From Desulfuromonas sp. (lineage in GTDB: Bacteria; Desulfobacterota; Desulfuromonadia; Desulfuromonadales; Trichloromonadaceae), in assembly GCA_030145265.1 (NCBI GenBank), contig JAQYWA010000090.1, forward strand, positions 1 to 7,537: a stretch of 7,537 nucleotides of DNA, read 5' to 3'. Every line of letters starts with the position of its first letter. The stretch's first letter is position 1. Under the pieces are notes generated by a model. The model worked only from the letters and a program-made list of their open reading frames with translations, searched no databases and was not told the DNA's origin. Shown here piece by piece: positions 6,505 to 7,537 of the stretch. The position numbers and the translations under genes were made by a program.

Positions 6505-6583
6505 CGCAATGGCGCAGAGACGCAGAGAAAACCGGAAATCCATTTTTGTTTAAGCTTTTCCTCTGCGCCATTGCGTCTCTGCG
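6505..6583. repeat. CGCAGAG-type palindromic intergenic repeat
   Basis: CGCAATGGCGCAGAG at 6505-6519 pairs perfectly over 15 bp with 6561-6575. Each arm also carries a second unit, CGCAGAG at 6521-6527 and CTCTGCG at 6577-6583. The arms are built from alternating CGCAATGG and CGCAGAGA octamers in swapped order, so more than one pairing register is possible. The 33-41-base centre is A/T-rich. Following bases to about 6640, including GGTGTCTTTGCGGC, look like the continuation of the same dispersed repeat type, which I recall from many bacterial intergenic regions. It lies between the terminator at 6476 and the thioesterase promoter. I see no gene in 6373-6766. Confidence 0.75.
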
Positions 6584-6680
6584 TTAAAACTAGCTTTTGA
6601 TTTGTCTTGGTGTCTTTGCGGCTTGAGCGAGCAGGGTGAGCGGCGTGAGCCGAAGGGTTTCCGGCGCGTTTCTTCAATTA

Positions 6681-6709
6681 TTGCATTTCGGAACAAATCG
6701 ATTTAGTAT
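6681..6709 (+). promoter_or_regulatory. Candidate sigma70 promoter for the thioesterase gene
   Basis: TTGCAT at 6681-6686 (three of six -35 matches) and TAGTAT at 6704-6709 (four of six -10 matches) are spaced by 17 bp in an A/T-rich patch about 60 bases before the start codon. The hexamers are mediocre; spacing and position are the main support. Confidence 0.4.
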
Positions 6710-6766
6710 CTTCGCCGGTCAACTCAATATAAATCGGCCGCTTCAGGCCTTGGGAGGAGAACTGTT

Positions 6767-7249
6767 TTGAGCAATGCAGCAGAGGTAGAAGAGGGTGTAT
6801 GTCCGCCGGTCGATTTGAGCGGGGATGCGGGCTGGGCCGTATTCGATGCGCCGGCGCTGGTCGGCGCTTCGTTGCGCTTTGTTTCCGGCGAGCCGGACGG
6901 CAACCGCTACCGGGTCCGCTACTATCGTGACGCAGAGCAGCAGCTGCGGGCGCGGATCTGGTTCGGCCCCGAAACCGAAGGCCCTCCGGGGCATGCCCAC
7001 GGCGGCTCCATGGCGGCCGTGCTCGACGAGGTGCTCGGGCTGGCAGCCTGGGCGGCCGGTTATCCGATCGTGGTAGGCAACCTCAATATCAGCTTCCGCA
7101 ATTTGCTGCCGCTGGAGCAGGTGGTGACGGTGGAGAGTAAGGTGGTTTCCGCCGAAGGGCGCAAGGTGATGGTGCATGGCCGGATCTGTCTGGGTGAGAC
7201 GGTCTTCGCCTCGGCCGAGTGCCTGTGTATTACCATCCCAGGCAAATGA
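6767..7249 (+). CDS. PaaI-type hotdog-fold acyl-CoA thioesterase family protein
   Basis: The product is a predicted acyl-CoA thioesterase of the PaaI/THEM4-like hotdog superfamily, hydrolysing acyl-CoA to free acid and CoA in the cytoplasm; the physiological substrate is unknown. It has 160 residues. The signature PPGHAHGGSMAAVLDE spans 73-88, with HGG at 78-80 and the likely catalytic acidic residues D87/E88 on the central helix. It is followed by the strand NLNISFRNLLPL (105-116). The N-terminal 65 residues are variable. The start is TTG at 6767, chosen because GGGAGGAG at 6752-6759 lies seven bases upstream and no in-frame ATG has a comparable site. The gene appears monocistronic, with a candidate promoter at 6681-6709 and a terminator at 7278-7301. 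Family assignment is good; the specific activity is inferred. Confidence 0.88.
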   Translation: MSNAAEVEEGVCPPVDLSGDAGWAVFDAPALVGASLRFVSGEPDGNRYRVRYYRDAEQQLRARIWFGPETEGPPGHAHGGSMAAVLDEVLGLAAWAAGYPIVVGNLNISFRNLLPLEQVVTVESKVVSAEGRKVMVHGRICLGETVFASAECLCITIPGK

Positions 7250-7277
7250 TCGATACGCTCTTTCTGTGAAACTCTAG

Positions 7278-7301
7278 CCACCGGTCATTCCGGTGGTTTT
7301 T
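7278..7301 (+). terminator. Intrinsic terminator of the thioesterase gene, and intron target hairpin
   Basis: The perfect 7-bp stem CCACCGG/CCGGTGG (7278-7284 with 7290-7296) has a five-base loop and is followed by five T residues. It lies 28 bases after the stop codon. The group II intron begins six bases later. Confidence 0.85.
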
Positions 7302-7306
7302 ATTTG

Positions 7307-7537
<231 letters not shown>

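Overview
This window looks like chromosomal DNA of a GC-rich proteobacterium. The leading guess is a deltaproteobacterial, Desulfuromonadales/Geobacter-like organism, inferred from protein style, the aroE-aroK pair, strong Shine-Dalgarno sites and the repeat types. No rRNA or other marker gene is present to confirm this.

Layout. Bases 3-71 are the 3' end of an unidentified plus-strand gene, followed by a strong intrinsic terminator (112-143). Bases 186-712 hold copy 1 of a structured intergenic repeat of about 530 bp with imperfect terminal inverted repeats. A sigma70-type promoter (835-863) then drives a small cysteine-containing protein (910-1254). That gene converges on a YgjP-like (DUF45) metallopeptidase (1342-1845, minus) across a shared bidirectional terminator (1284-1325). 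Upstream of the peptidase lie a terminator (1894-1920) and the long-form ketol-acid reductoisomerase gene ilvC (1949-3421, minus).

The roughly 1.25 kb between the divergent ilvC and aroE genes contains no credible gene. It is filled by repeat copy 2 (3637-4179) and a diverged, right-truncated copy 3 (4219-4560) in head-to-tail order. Then come aroE (4677-5549) and aroK (5546-6052), overlapping by ATGA, which encode two consecutive steps of the shikimate pathway. A 58-residue CxxC protein gene (6196-6372) follows and ends at a strong terminator (6436-6476). Next are a separate CGCAGAG-type palindromic repeat (6505-6583), a promoter candidate, and a hotdog-fold thioesterase gene with a TTG start (6767-7249) and its terminator (7278-7301). 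Six bases after that terminator's T-run begins the 5' ribozyme domain of a group IIC intron (7307 to the window end).

How the genes work together: IlvC makes a branched-chain amino-acid precursor, and AroE and AroK act in sequence in aromatic amino-acid synthesis. The remaining genes have no evident shared pathway. The most notable structures are the repeat family, whose terminal hairpins show compensatory base changes between copies, and the group IIC intron placed directly behind an intrinsic terminator, the known target preference of that class. I see no defence system, CRISPR array or complete autonomous mobile element.
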